Assembly (NCBI GenBank): GCA_025345505.1
Contig: JANVCC010000021.1
Coordinates: 3,349,111-3,413,110, forward strand
Length of the DNA: 64,000 nt
From: Todiramphus chloris collaris
Lineage: Eukaryota; Chordata; Aves; Coraciiformes; Alcedinidae
Reading direction: 5' to 3'
The position numbers were made by a program, and so were the translations under genes. Below the pieces are notes generated by a model. It ran no database searches. It had not been told where the DNA came from and saw nothing but the letters and a program-made list of their open reading frames with translations. How positions within the stretch are numbered: the stretch's first letter is position 1; every line of letters starts with the position of its first letter. Shown in pieces: positions 44,396 through 56,765 of the stretch.

Positions 44396-46582
44396 CTTAA
44401 GAAGCTCATGCTTCTCACTGAAATTCTCAGTAGTGTGCCTACCCCAGTGAACATGACTTCGGAGACTCCTGCCAAGAAGTTCTGGTGGAACAGGTGGCCC
44501 GTGACGTGGTTGTGTGGTTTATGGCTTCTCGTTGGACAAGCTACGATCGATTGATTGCGACAACCACAAAGGGGAACAGATTTTTCGCCAGGGATCCGAG
44601 AGCCAATTGAAACACTAAAGCTGATTTATAATTTTTATTAGAGGAGACGCTGCAGCTACTGCATAGCATTTAAATGTTGCCTGCCAGAGATGGTGAAGGA
44701 CCTCCTCTTGTATTCACCAAAAACACGGCAAAACTTCTACTGGCTTCGTTATCTCAATAAAAAAAAGCCAAGTCACCCAAAATTAGCCCCTATGTTGCAG
44801 GCTGTTAGAGGTGCTCCCCGTTAGCAGTATTATTTTCCTCTTACTATTATGCTTCTGCTTAGGCGTGCCCTTGTCACGCTCTCTCAAGCAACATGCAGAA
44901 GTCCACCCACTTTCCAAGGGATAAATTACAGGTGTTTGCTCCACTGAGTCACTGCTGCACGCTTCAAAGTCGTCATGGGGTTTCCTTTAAATTTGTAATT
45001 TCACCTCCTATTCACCTCTAATTTTCACCTCCTTCCTGAGGCTCAGCTTTCCCAGCGTTTTTCTCCAGGGTAGAATTATACTTGAAGTTTGAAGGAGAAC
45101 GAAGGAGACGAAGCAACTTGGAAATGACAGCGTTTACGTGTTTGAAGGGCATTTTCAGTTCCTCTGACACTTTTCTATTCATAGGTAGTTTGAAGTGTTA
45201 AAGTCAGGTTTGTTTCGATGATCTCGTGGATGAAATTTGTCCTTTCTGGTTGCAGAAGTTAATTAGGATGTAGTCAGTGTAAAGGCACACGCGCGCGTAC
45301 CACGCTTAAATGTTACTGAAGTTGTGAAGTCAAAGACACAAAAATTAGGATACAGCATAATTAAGGCTGTGTATGCTTATTTAATGTCTCCTTCATTCAT
45401 TAACCTGATACGACTTTAATTAATCACATGCTATTTTCTCTACAGGATGCACACCACAGGAAAGAAGATGTTCCGTTAATGGGCATCCAAACTGTAAAGT
45501 CCTCCCTGGTCACCGCGCAGTCCCCTGCACCTTTTAATTTGTGTTAATCATAACTTGCTGCACTAGCAGAATTAGAAACTCCCCCATGTGCCTTTCTATA
45601 AAATTCCAGTATTGCACTGGAATATTTTTACAGATACTAATGGTTACATTTTGAAGAGGAGTACGAGTCAAGAGGAATAACAGTACACCCTTCAACAGCT
45701 GGGAAGTGGAGGTACAGGTAAATTAATTTCAGAGTGCCCACTAACTTGGGGCACTCGATTTAGTGGCTGAAATATCAGAATATGATTTTTTTTTTTTTGC
45801 AGATTATTTCAGAAGTACCTCTTCCTTTGCTTGAGCTGCAGCTGCGCAGAGGTGCCGAGACTTCGGTCTGAGTTTGCCTCCCCAGTTTGAGCACTCTGGA
45901 AATGACAGCTACACAATTCGAGATCCCCCTCCCAAGGCATGATGTGAATGCCTTACACTTTGGCAGAGGAAAAAAAAAAGCATGGCAGAGCACAGAACTC
46001 AGTCCTTCCAGCCAGCACTCAACTGTTTTTCTCCTTCCCTAAGCACTGCCTCATTTCTTACAAGCTTTCCAGCTTTCAGAAGAAAAGGTCACTGTACGAT
46101 TATTGCTACTAAAGTCTTTGCCAGCTTAACGAATTTGCGCCAGCTGAAGTAGCAGAAACACACACTTCTGAATTTTGTTTTAAAGAAAGCCTTTTTTTTT
46201 CCAGAAGTATCATTTTTTTATAAGAGCTGAGGGGTAGCGCCAGTGGTGAAAAAGGTGCTAACTAAAATCTACTGATGTTAAACAGAATGAAGATTATTTC
46301 CCGCTCCCAGGAGATGTGTAATACGTTAATCCAGCTGCTGTGAATTGCAGGAGCTAGGACTGTTTCTGGAAGTTCTCGTGCTTCCTTCAGCATCCCAGAC
46401 AGGGAAATAGATCTTGTCTTTTCAGCGTGACACACCAGTATTGTGTAGAGAAGATATCATTCCTAACTACATCCTGCATGGGCTGACTGGAAGATTAAAC
46501 AGCTTAATAATTATCCAACAAATCAGTAACACATCCTGTGATGCAAAAGGAGCCAATTAAAGCGTACAACTGATTCAGTTGT
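44396..46582. other. Intergenic, no recognised feature
   Basis: Mostly AT-rich unique-looking sequence. No gene, CR1 or RNA gene recognised. If copies A and B are paired LTRs, this is where a provirus interior would lie, but no gag or pol frame is visible. Confidence 0.5.
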
Positions 46583-46667
46583 GTGCAACTGTATAGTAGA
46601 GTATGTACAACTGTGTGTAGAGTATGTACAGCTGTGTGTAGAGTATGTACAACTGTATGTAGAGCAT
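46583..46667. repeat. 21-bp tandem repeat (one 22-bp variant, three 21-bp units)
   Basis: Units at 46583-46604 (22 bp, diverged), 46605-46625, 46626-46646 and 46647-46667, consensus starting GTACAACTGTGTGTAGAG. Because 21 is a multiple of 3, the plus strand reads open as heptad EYVQLCV repeats; I regard this as coincidental. Confidence 0.92.
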
Positions 46668-46730
46668 ACAACTTCCGATAGCTGCCATGCAGAAAAAGTG
46701 GCTGCTCACTCCGAGATAAGCACTGTTAAG

Positions 46731-46903
46731 AACAGGTTGCCCAGAGAAGTTGTGGATTCCCCATCCCTGGAAGTGTTCAGTTCCAGGTTGGATGGGGCTT
46801 TGAGCAAACTGGTCTAGTGGGAAGTGCCCCTGCCCATGCCAGGGGGACTGGAACTACATGATCTTTAAGGTCCCTTCCAACCCAAACCGTTCTATGATTC
46901 TAA
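46731..46903 (+). mobile_element. CR1 LINE tail fragment
   Basis: 'aacaggttgcccagagaagt', 'ccctggaagtgttcagttcc', 'ggtcccttccaacccaaacc', 'ttctatgattcta'. Intact CR1 3' terminus abutting repeat copy B. Confidence 0.9.
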
Positions 46904-47519
46904 GAAAATTCCCTTCCCTAATTAATATCAGTCTTTATAGTATGAAAGTATATTAATTTTGTTAATATATGCATTTGTTCACTTTATACACTGTAATGGA
47001 ATGAGGTAGTGAAATTTTACTGGAGACTGGTATCGTTCACACTCAAGTAAAACAGACTAAACATCCGAGCCCTGGAAGAAAAGACTTTGCTTCTTGGAGG
47101 CTTTGAGCTCTCCATGAAAGATAAAGGATACCCCGGGATCACCAGCATCCTACGCCCTCTAACACGTCTTTGAAACCCTCCTAGCGTTGTCTAGCCTCCT
47201 AGATAAGTAACTCCAGCAAGACTGACTCCAAGGGTGTCTGGACCAAGAGACAAGCAGCAGGAATGCTGCAAAAATATTGTTGCTTTGCAAAGTTTTGCTA
47301 TGATTAGTAATTGGTAGCGTGGGTGTTGGTGATTAGTCAAATGATGTTGGACCTGAACGTTCGGAGGGTAAAAGAACCCTGGGTGAAACCACATTCAGGA
47401 TGCCTCAGTTTGGCTGGGACACTTCATGCAGGTGAATAAATATTTACTCTTGTGATCTCTACATTGCATCCAAACCTCTCTCCTCGGTCGGCATGGGACA
47501 GCTGTGAATTTTTGTGACA
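46904..47519 (+). mobile_element. LTR-like repeat copy B
   Basis: Related in order to copy A. Its 3' part has LTR layout: a TAAAAG TATA-like box near 47368, AATAAA at 47435-47440, a TTGTGATCTCT GT-rich stretch, and an end at TTTTTGTGACA (47519). The 5' end is lost at or before the CR1. The family is not identified. Confidence 0.55.
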
Positions 47520-48187
47520 GCACCTATTTTTGGAGAGTTAGGAGGAGGGTGACAGCAGCAGTAGGGCTGGTGGGCTGGGGAGCGGGTGCTGTCCTGGCAC
47601 ATACAGCTGTGGACATGGTTAGGTCATCAGAATGAGGTCTCTTTCCACATCAGTTGTTTTGCTCTTTTCTAGTACAGAGTCGGAATTTCTCAGTCCTGTT
47701 CAGTAAGCATCAGCTTGGATTTTCAGACCATCACAAATATTTTCCATTGTGCTGGTTCGCGTGCCTGGAGAAATAGCAAGACCTCTGTTTGTTGCTGGTG
47801 CTGTCAGGGGTTTTGTCAGGCGTGGGGTTGGACTAAGATGTCCTCTTGTTGGGTGCTGATCTCCATCCACCTCCAGATAGCCGGGGCCAGTTTACCCACT
47901 GAGCGGGAGGGGATTCTGCAAGCAAATCCATGGTGAAAATGGGTCAGGTTACACCTGTGTTGCAATCCCTGTTTGAACCGTGGCTTAGCAAAGCCTGGAT
48001 CATGGTACATGAAGTACAGCAGTATCCGAACCAGGCTGAAAGTTAACAGCTCAAGCATTTACCCTGCATGGGTGGAAAGTGCTGTCTCCCAGGCTCATGT
48101 GTCTCCAGGGCATCCTGAAGTTCAGTGAGATGATAGACACCACAGTAAGGGACCCTTCTGGCACCTGGCATTGAGTTCATTTTAAAA
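47520..48187. other. Intergenic, no recognised feature
   Basis: Ordinary sequence. A weak CR1-like phrase ('ggggttggactaagatg') occurs near 47823. No gene seen. Confidence 0.45.
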
Positions 48188-48698
48188 AGCAAGGTAGCAC
48201 ACTGCAGTTGGTGGAGGAGCAGACAGGACAGGTGACCCCAAACTGACCAAAGATGGGTTTCATCCCATACGCATCACATTCAGTATAATGCTGAGGGATC
48301 AGGAGGGTCAAGCCCTCTTCTTCACTGCTCAGCATTTGAGGAGGACTCTGTTCTGCCTTAGATCCTGACCTGTGTGTTGCTGAATCCTCTTCCAGAATCC
48401 AGCTCCTGAGTCTGGTTCCCATCTGCCAGTGAGTCCAGTCTGGGACTGCCCCAGTGCCTGCTCCACTGGTGACAGTGGCATAATTGCCATCAGGGTGATT
48501 GGGTTTGGTACTGGTTTTGTATATATTCCCTTTTATTATTATAATTTTCATTTTCATTGAAGCTGCTCTAGTTTCCTTTTCTAATTTCTACATCTCATTC
48601 CCTTATTCCTTTTCTCTTCCACTTTGGGGAGGAAGAGGGGTTAACAGAGAGCATCTGTCATTCATCCAGTGGATGACCCTGAGCCTAAACCTTGATAT
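48188..48698 (+). mobile_element. 5'-truncated LTR, same family as the LTR at 20832
   Basis: Shares 'ggacaggtgaccccaaactg', 'gggtttcatcccatac', 'ctgagtctggttcccatctg', 'ttttgtatatattc' and the closing part 'catctgtcattcatccagtgg' with 21045-21492. The first 200 bp of the LTR are missing and the end (cttgata) is mutated. Confidence 0.75.
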
Positions 48699-51600
48699 AC
48701 TGTTAGTAGGAAAAGGACCTATTGAAATACAGCACTTTGCCTCATTTCAAAAGAGATTACCCTGTAGGTTTACAATGTCACTGTGACACTGCACATCAGC
48801 AAGTCTTCTCTGAGGCTGTGCCCTGAAGCAGATTTTCTAGTAGCCTGGAGAAGGACATCCTGGTTTGGTGCTGAACCATCCTATCTATGGTCATCTCTTC
48901 CCACAGTTCATGTGCTGAGGGGCAGGTACTACCCTCATTAATAGCAGTGTGGGGGTTCTCATTTTGGGTGTGCTGCCTGGGATTCACCAAAGGCAAAGCT
49001 GGACTTCAAGCATGACTTTCTTTCCTCACTTTAAAATGCTCAGTCGGTTGCCATCCAGCATGAGAAAGGAAAACAACGTCAATTAGACGCATGGATGAGA
49101 TTCTGCTCTGCCTATTAGAAACTTTCTTGTCCTGTTTTCATCGCTTCTTTACCGTGAGTCAGCCTATGACACATTTTCACAAAACTCCCAGACATTATGC
49201 TTACAAAAATAAATGTGGGTCAGATGAGAAAAAAACATTGGGAAGGGCTGACAGCGGTAAGGCAGAAAAGAGATGATGTTCCTACAGGTGGGGAGCAGTG
49301 CTATGTCTTGTTTCCCTTAAAAAACTACTGATCTCTGTCTTCATGACCCTACTCAAGGAATACTCTGGGAGTCCAAGCTGCAGTGGTCCATTTTCAACCA
49401 GAAAGTGATTCCTGGTAAGGTGTTCAGTGTGGGTCCCTCACAGAGCACGTGTCACTCAAATGTTCTTGCTATCAACAGCTCAAGCATTAGAAACCTCACG
49501 ATGACATTCCTGGCCCTAGAAGTTTAGCAGTCTACAAAACACGCAGGCAGGTTGGAAGATAAAATTTGGAGAGACCACAGAAAAAGAACAATATGCCTGT
49601 AGTTCTTTGCCAGTCAAGATCAGACAGGACAAGGAAAGTTTCCACTTCCTAAACAATGAGTGTTTGTCTTTTCTCTTTGTTGCTTTTGTTTTTTTGGCAG
49701 AGGCAAATATTTGAAGAAGAGCGTAGTGTTTTTTCATAGTTTGATTAACCGTTGATTTTGGGTCGCCATAGCAGAGGAGGCTGCTCCAGCAGGAAGGTCA
49801 TCTGTCCCGTTCTGTGGGGTGGGGCCAAGGGGCTGAATTTCATCAGCCTGTCCAAATCAGGGCATCACCAGTTCTGAGTCAGAGCCTTCACTTTTTCCAC
49901 TCAGCGGGCTGTGCTGTGGAAACGTGCTCAAAGGAGATCACTGAATGCTCTCAGGGAGACTTGGAGAGGGAGCTGGCTCCAAGCATCTCAGCCAAGAAGG
50001 CAAGCTAGGTGTTTGCTGCCCCAGGAATGAAACCCCGTGTGCTGGAACTCTCCTGCAGTGTGAGGAGGATGCCAAGCTAAGATGAGGAGTGAGATTACAG
50101 GGGTCAGCAGGGATGATGGTGTTGGGATGGTGTCACCCAGCCAGGAGGTATGGTTGCACACATTTCCCCACGCTCAGCTGCCAAGCTGCAGACAGGACCA
50201 CATGCCTCCGTTGCCATGATTTGGGTAGAGCAGCACCATGGCCACTTTTCCCACCAGAGAAATGGCCTTCACCAGGGGGAGTGTCCATTACCTCAGAAGT
50301 CAAAAAGCCAGTCTATGGAGGAGTCTGAGGGAGGTTTCTGCTTATGCAGACAAGGTGAGGTAGTAAGAGGACCTGAAGGAGGAATAAGAGAGTAATGAAC
50401 AGGAAGGAAGCTTGAACAACTGATTGATGAATGGGCACCATCAGAAAAGAGACCAGAGATGGAGAGCAGCCATTGCAGTCCTATGGGAACAGCACGGCTG
50501 AGACCAGGAAAATAGTCCAGGAGTGTGAAGAGACATGAAATCTAGTCTGGAAAACACAGTGCAAGCAGGAATAGAAGCATTTAGACAAAGCCAGAACATT
50601 AGGGCCAAACTGTAGGGAACTAAGGTTACTGCTCTGAGTAACAAGAAGTACAGTGATATGGATGGTTACGATCGAGCATGAAAAGATCGAGGCTTTTGGC
50701 CACGGCTAGGTACACACCAAGGGCTGTTAGGAGGACTTACTTTAGCCACGGGGAGAAAAGATAATAACTGAAGCTGTGTTTGGGGCTGGCATTGTTCAGA
50801 GGAGCACTGGAGAGGAAAGCTCTGAGGGACCATCCTTCTGCTCCAGGACGGAAGGGATTAGGACCAGAAAGAAAGGGGAATCAGAAGGCAGTGGTCATAC
50901 AGTTCCCATGGATGACAGGACGTAACTGCACAACACCTTGCGTAAGGGACAAAAACAGACTGAGGGGGACCTAAAATAAAATTAGAGGGAAATAAAAGTC
51001 AGTCTGTGTAGCACGTTGACATCGTTTGGAGGTGAAGGGGCGGGCAGGAAGGGCAGCCCTCTCTTGTGTGGCAGCTGCAAGAAGTGACCTTTTTCACATC
51101 GTCTGGTGAGAAGCTGAGGGGAAGAAGGAGGTAAAGGGTAAGAGAAGGCAGGAGGTGACAGGCTGCGGTCTCTGGGGAAGGAGAAGCTGAAGACAGCAAG
51201 CAGTATTAAGCTTCCATGGCAGCAGTGCCACGAAGGGATGAAACACAACAGGCTCTTTCAAATGTCTGGGATGTCTTCTCAAATGTCTTTTAGCTTTGAC
51301 AAAATAAGCAAGATTCTGAGCGGAGAGGATTATGAGCAAAAAATAGTGAATTCAGCTGCAGGATCAGAAAGATGGAAGAATAGAAGAAGAGGGGAGAAAA
51401 TGATGAAATGCTTGCTTTGTCTGTTTTTTTGGTTTTTTTTTTTTTTTTTTTTTTTTTAAACCTACATCCACTGATTCATGCATTCATTACCAAAGAAAAA
51501 CAAAATCACTTCAGGGAGTTGGCAGCCGAAGATAAGATGACACGTATGTAGGTTGGCTCAGATGCCATAAAGATGATCCTTTACGCTGCTTTATTCAACA

Positions 51601-52150
51601 TTCTCATCCAGATTCATTGGGTGTTATCCAGACAAGAACTGATCAGTTTTAAGACTGAGTCAGATTTTAAGGTAGCCAATAGTAAATCTTCTAAGGATTT
51701 GCTCAGACCCTTAAACGAAATATCTGAAAGCAAGTGTGTCTATCAAAAGGACCACACAAGCAAAACATAGGTATTGGCTCCATCCTAAACAAATGGGTGG
51801 GTATTTTGTGAATCAGTCTCTCTAGGAGCAAAAGAAGAGCCCTGGGAAGTGAATGGCTGTGTAATAATCACATCTCCCCAGTTAAAACTAATTATTTGGA
51901 AAGAAGTACGCTGAGAAGGGGAAAACAATTCTGTGATTCATTACAGTCTGTTAGCTGGTGCACAAGCAGACCTTTCAGAAATGGAAAGAGGACAAAAATA
52001 GGTGTAGAGAGTTTGTAGCCCTTCTGACTCAGAATATTTTTTTCATGAACACAGCAGTGATTAGAATGAGTAAAACCACATTAGGAATGCTTCCCATCAA
52101 GATATTTAGAATGAGATCTCTGAAAGCTGTTAAGGTTTCCAGCTAAATTT
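48699..52150. other. Intergenic, no recognised feature
   Basis: 3.4 kb without recognisable gene or CR1. A long T-run (about 51428-51457) is the only low-complexity landmark. Open frames of 60-88 codons lack any family signal. Confidence 0.5.
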
Positions 52151-53103
52151 ACTCTGAACAGCTAGCAGGGTCGTGCAGAACCAGATGCAGCTTTCAAATG
52201 TGGATGAAGCTCATACACAGAGCTCATTCTTCTACTCAGGCAATGACATGAGTAAAGTTTTTGTAGCTTCTCAGTCACAGAAACACACCATACTTACTTT
52301 TAAGAACGGGAGGTACTGTAAGTGGTCATCCCTATAAAGTCCTGATGTGGAATAGCCACAACTGACCACTAAAGCTGACCATTAATGTACATGTCATGAT
52401 ATGGATGAGCCTTTTTCCAGCCTACTCTCAAGCAGCCTGGGGATGATACATAGTCTACCCGCATCCGTACACACATCTATTTTCTGGTGTTATCAAACTA
52501 GCAATCCCCAGACTCCACACCACTCTCATCTTTTCTAGCAGCCTCTTCTCTCCATACTGCTTGGCTCAGATCCTCTATAAACACGATTTAGACGGTGATG
52601 TTCAACTTCCTTATTTTTCTAGGTGGGGCAGCAAGCCCAATCCTTCAACAAAGTCAGCAGATTTCACACAGCGTGGAGTCAACGCCAGCTAACCAGGTAG
52701 AGTAGTGCAGGTAGGTGTCACCGATAATTAACAACTCCATTTGAGACTAATGAGTTCCAAGGTTTGCCTTGTCTTGCCAGGTGGCCAACTGGCTCGCTTC
52801 AGACTGAAATTCAAACTGGTCACTAAGGGAAAGATTCACAGTAGCCAGAAACCTAATTCTCACGTCTCTGGTTTGTTAGGTCAAAGAGAAGAACCAACAG
52901 TGAAGAGATGCAGGTGGTTTGCAGAAAGATAGAGACTGCTGCTACCCAGCTGCAAAATGAAATGTCTTCTGGACACCGTGCCAGGGGTTTAGCTTTACAC
53001 CACAAGGGAATAAAAGAGCTCCCAGTGCCTCCCTCTTTTATTCCAGGCTCAGTCAGCTATCAGGTGTGTCTGGTTCTGCACGACCCTGCTAGCTCTTCAG
53101 AGT
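52151..53103. repeat. Inverted repeat pair, 35 bp arms about 880 bp apart
   Basis: The left arm 52151-52185 and the reverse complement of the right arm 53069-53103 agree at 34 of 35 positions (core GCTAGCAGGGTCGTGCAGAA). Flanks do not give an obvious target duplication. The interior has no transposase frame; its longest plus frame (52908-53492) is unrecognised and runs past the right arm. Could be a non-autonomous DNA element or an inverted duplication. Confidence 0.8.
53007..53044. repeat. Perfect 12-bp hairpin with AATAAA in both arms
   Basis: GGAATAAAAGAG at 53007-53018 pairs with CTCTTTTATTCC at 53033-53044 around a 14-nt loop. It places AATAAA on each strand. It lies just inside the right arm of the inverted repeat pair. 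Confidence 0.85.
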
Positions 53104-55007
53104 TGATTCTTACAGCAAAAATCTGGAAACAGGGGTTGAGAAACAAAACAATACAATTTATTTATGTGTTCGTTTCTTTTTACACTTATCCCTTTGCATT
53201 TCTCTGGAGCCCACATATCACGGGACTGACATACAAGGGCAAAATAGTTGAAAAGCTGTCAGTGCTTTTGCAGTGCATGCCAGGAACAGTCTATTCCATG
53301 GAGGGTTACAGGAGGAGCGAGAATATCGGGAAAGGCAGAAACCCCACTGCTCCAAGTCAATCCCAGTTCTGCCCACCTCTAGTGACTGTTACCGCAAGGT
53401 CCAGGATCCCCCACTGGCATCTGTGTCAGAATGGGATCTGCTGGCTGCAGAGGACTGAAGCATCCCAAGGACAAAGCTTGAAGGAAGTTTAGAGTAGAAA
53501 TAAATAACAAACATTTAACTGCAATGATAATGGAAGGTAATTCCCCGGAGAAGGTAATCAAAGCGAAGACATTTTACTAAGGGCTGTGATGACTTCTCCA
53601 TTAATGGACATTTGCAAATTCAGGTCAGATTCCATCCTCTTCCCCTTTCCTAAATGTGCACCCATGGTCGAAACAGAATCAATTCAGGAGAATTGTTTAA
53701 TGGCTGTGTGATGTAGGAAGTCAAAAGATATGAGTACAGATTCTCTGTACAGCCTATAAACCATTCGAGGACACAGACCCCTAACACAGCTTTCTTTTGG
53801 CCTCTCCGTGCTAGTTCGGGTTGGAAAGTCTCTCTTGGAGTTGTTTGCCCATGTTTGGGTGAAGTTTCACTCGGGGCTTTGCACAGAGGCATTAATATTG
53901 CCCTGTCTTCACCAGAACTCCCTGAGTACATGCCTAAATAACAAATACTGGGCGCAGGAGTGGTGACAACGCTTGACTCGCTGCCAGAAGATCTGCGTAA
54001 AAGCACTCACAGCAGGGCAGCTTAAGGGTATTCTGATTTAATTTCGAACTCGAACATGATTTTTCTTAATTAACAACAAAAATACCTTCTTTGTTCCCAG
54101 AGTCTGACCCCGACCCACAAAACCACCAAAACCAACCCCCCCATGATAGCCCAAATAAGCAATAACGATGGCAGCCGACCATCAGCCATCGACAAAGGAT
54201 TTTCTCCCTGCACATTTCATTACCTTCACACAAACAGCTTACGGCTCCTGCAGCTGTTAAAAGGATTATGAACGGAGTGGTTTGCATTCCTACCACACAC
54301 CGAACACCCCGGTTGCTATGTGGGTGCCAAGCTTCAAACACGGCAGCGCGTTAGCATCCGTCTCCGAGAGGCGCAGCACACGCACAGCGCCGTTCAAGTG
54401 TGCCAGAGGTGCCAGAGGTGCTGTCCTCCAGTCAAACTGGGCCTGGAGCAGTGGTTAACAAACCTGCCAGTGAGTCAACAGCGTGAGCTGTCAAGCCAGA
54501 GGAACCTCCCGACAAGTGAAATTGCTGTTTGTGTTTTGCCCGAGCGTGTCACGCCCAGCATATGTTGCTTGGAAAACAGCGTGTGAGCCGGAGATCACAT
54601 TGCCTGGCTACGAAGGTGCTGGTGGAAAACAAGGTAAGGAGGTCAAGATCACAGCCAAGTAAGCGTTGCTTCATTTCTGTCTCAAAGAGGGGATTTTGAG
54701 TGCGAGGAATTCTGCAAGGGGCCTCGCCTGTGTGCCAAGTGGGTCAGAGAGAGTCATGTTAATCAGGTGCAGAAAACAAGGCTAGCAGCAGGTAGGATCG
54801 CCTGAGTGGCCCTTTCTAGCCCCCTTGCTACGAACAGCATCTGCCCAGCATTTCACCTTCTGCACAGGTCACTTCATGGAACTACAACAGGCACGTTCCA
54901 CTGACTCCTCCTACTCTAGGTAACTTCTGTTTTCAAGAGAAAAAGAAAGATAAAGGTAAGAAGTTGAGAACCACGCTTACTGCCTACCCAGACCATGACA
55001 ACAGAAA
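53104..55007. other. Intergenic, no recognised feature
   Basis: No gene, CR1 or RNA gene recognised. A direct repeat 'gtgccagaggtgccagaggtgc' sits near 54400. Confidence 0.45.
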
Positions 55008-55258
55008 AATGGGGGTTGGAAAAGATCTCTGGAAATCATCAATTCCAAACCCTGCTCAACAGAGGTCCAAAGTCCAAGTTAGATGAAGGCACTCACTCGA
55101 GAAGGTTGCTGTGTACAGCTGAGTTTCACACACCTCCAAGGATGGTGATTCCTTGGCAGCCCTGGGCACCTGCTCCAGCACTAGCCCACCCTGGCTCTTT
55201 TCTTATATCGACTCAGAGTTTGCCAAAACTTGTGATCACTGTCTATCATCCTTGCAGC
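55008..55258 (-). mobile_element. CR1 LINE fragment, older subfamily
   Basis: 'gggttggaaaagatctctgg', 'aattccaaaccctgctcaac' and 'cctccaaggatggtgattcc' match a reversed CR1 3' end with many changes. Confidence 0.65.
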
Positions 55259-55439
55259 TCCAAGAACATTCTGTCTTTTCTACAGCCAGCCAGACACCCA
55301 CTGGGTAGTTGAAGAACATATTCTATACAGCTGAGGAGCATATAGTATATAAATGGGATAGGAGGAGTCAAGTTTATATACTGTGTGCTTCCCAGCAAGC
55401 TGGTCCCAAGTCTGTGTTGATGCCTGGGATTGTTCTGCC

Positions 55440-55495
55440 CCAGTTGTTGAACCCTGTGTGACCTGCTCTAGGGGATCCTGCTCTAGTAGGGGGAG
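55440..55495 (+). mobile_element. Short CR1-like fragment
   Basis: 'tgtgtgacctgctctagggg' followed by 'atcctgctctagtaggggg' resembles the CR1 3' UTR. Too short to be sure. Confidence 0.4.
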
Positions 55496-56013
55496 ACATT
55501 TCAAAGACAGGATAAAGAATATCTGCTGCTTTCCCGTTGTCTCCAGAGAGAGCTGTTTCTGTACAGGAGGTGGCCAGGCTGACCAGGTGGGACGTGCCTT
55601 ATGGTGAAGCCACTCTGCCTGATCCTGATGGCCATCTGGTACTTCATGAACCTGAAAATAGATTCTCAGGGCATGTGCTGTGCAGTCTTTGCTTCCCAAG
55701 GGACAGAGGGGAGGCTGCCCACCCTGCCACTCCCTAGATCCTCATTCATTAGCATTACCCACTTTTCCCCATCCCCAGGGAGCTCTCCGTGATTTTCTAC
55801 TGATGATCAGCAGCAGTCTTACACTCACATCCCCCTCCAGCTCCAAGCATTTGTGAGGAAATCGTGTGCAGTATACAAGGACCTGTGCAGTGCATTAATA
55901 CACGTACCAGAACAGAACAGGATCACACAGACAAACTCTTCCTGGAATCAAGATTGAGATGAAAGGATTTCTCTACCATGGCTTTGGAGCATGCCCTTCA
56001 CATATGCACCACC
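55496..56013. other. Intergenic, no recognised feature
   Basis: No gene or repeat family recognised. Confidence 0.45.
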
Positions 56014-56765
56014 AGAGAATCACAGAATAATTGTGGTTGGAAAGGACCTCCTAGATCACCGAGTCCAACCATACCTACAAGAACAGAGAACACCTAAATA
56101 CCTGACCACTAAAAGGAAACAAAAAACCAAAAAACAAACAAAAAAAACCCAACCAAAAAGAAAACCCAAATCCACCCCAAAAGCCAACACACAAGCCCCC
56201 TACATGCCTGCCCCTAGAGCATGTCGTGAAGTACCATGTCAACTCGTTTCTTAAACACCTCCAGGGATGGGGACTCCACCACCTCCCTGGGCAGCCCATT
56301 CCAGTGCCTCACCACTCTCTCTGTAAAGAATTTCTTCCTAATATCTAACCTAAACCTCCCTTGCTGCAACTTCAGGCCATTTCCCCTGGTTCTGCAATTA
56401 GTAACTAAGGAGAAGAGGCCAACAGCCACCTCTCTACAACCTCCTTTCAGGTAGTTGTAGAGGGCAGTGAGGTCCCCCCTTAGCCTCCTCTTCTCCAAGC
56501 TAAACATGCCCAGCTCCTTCAGCCTCTCCTCATACGACTTGTTCTCTAAGCCCCTCATGAGCTTGGTAGCTCTCCTCTGGACGTGTTCCAGCACCTCAGT
56601 GTCTTTCCTGTGATAAGGGGCCCAGAACTGAACACAGTACTCAAGATGATGCCTCACAAGGGCTGAGTACAAGGGCACAATAGCTTCCTTTCTCCTGCTG
56701 GCCACGCTGTTCTTTATACAAGCCAGGATCCCGTTGGCCTTCTTGGCCACCTGGAAACAGTGTCT
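56014..56765 (-). mobile_element. CR1 LINE with open 178-codon ORF2 remnant
   Basis: The tail 'gagaatcacagaataattg', then an A/C-rich stretch (56115-56185), then a frame of 178 codons (56214-56750) with [40 protein letters not shown] and [20 protein letters not shown]. Same subfamily type as the CR1 at 24152, 5' truncated before the catalytic palm. Confidence 0.92.

Noticed and set aside
56214..56750. 178-codon minus frame as a host gene
   Set aside because: CR1 ORF2 remnant with the same motifs as the copy at 24152.
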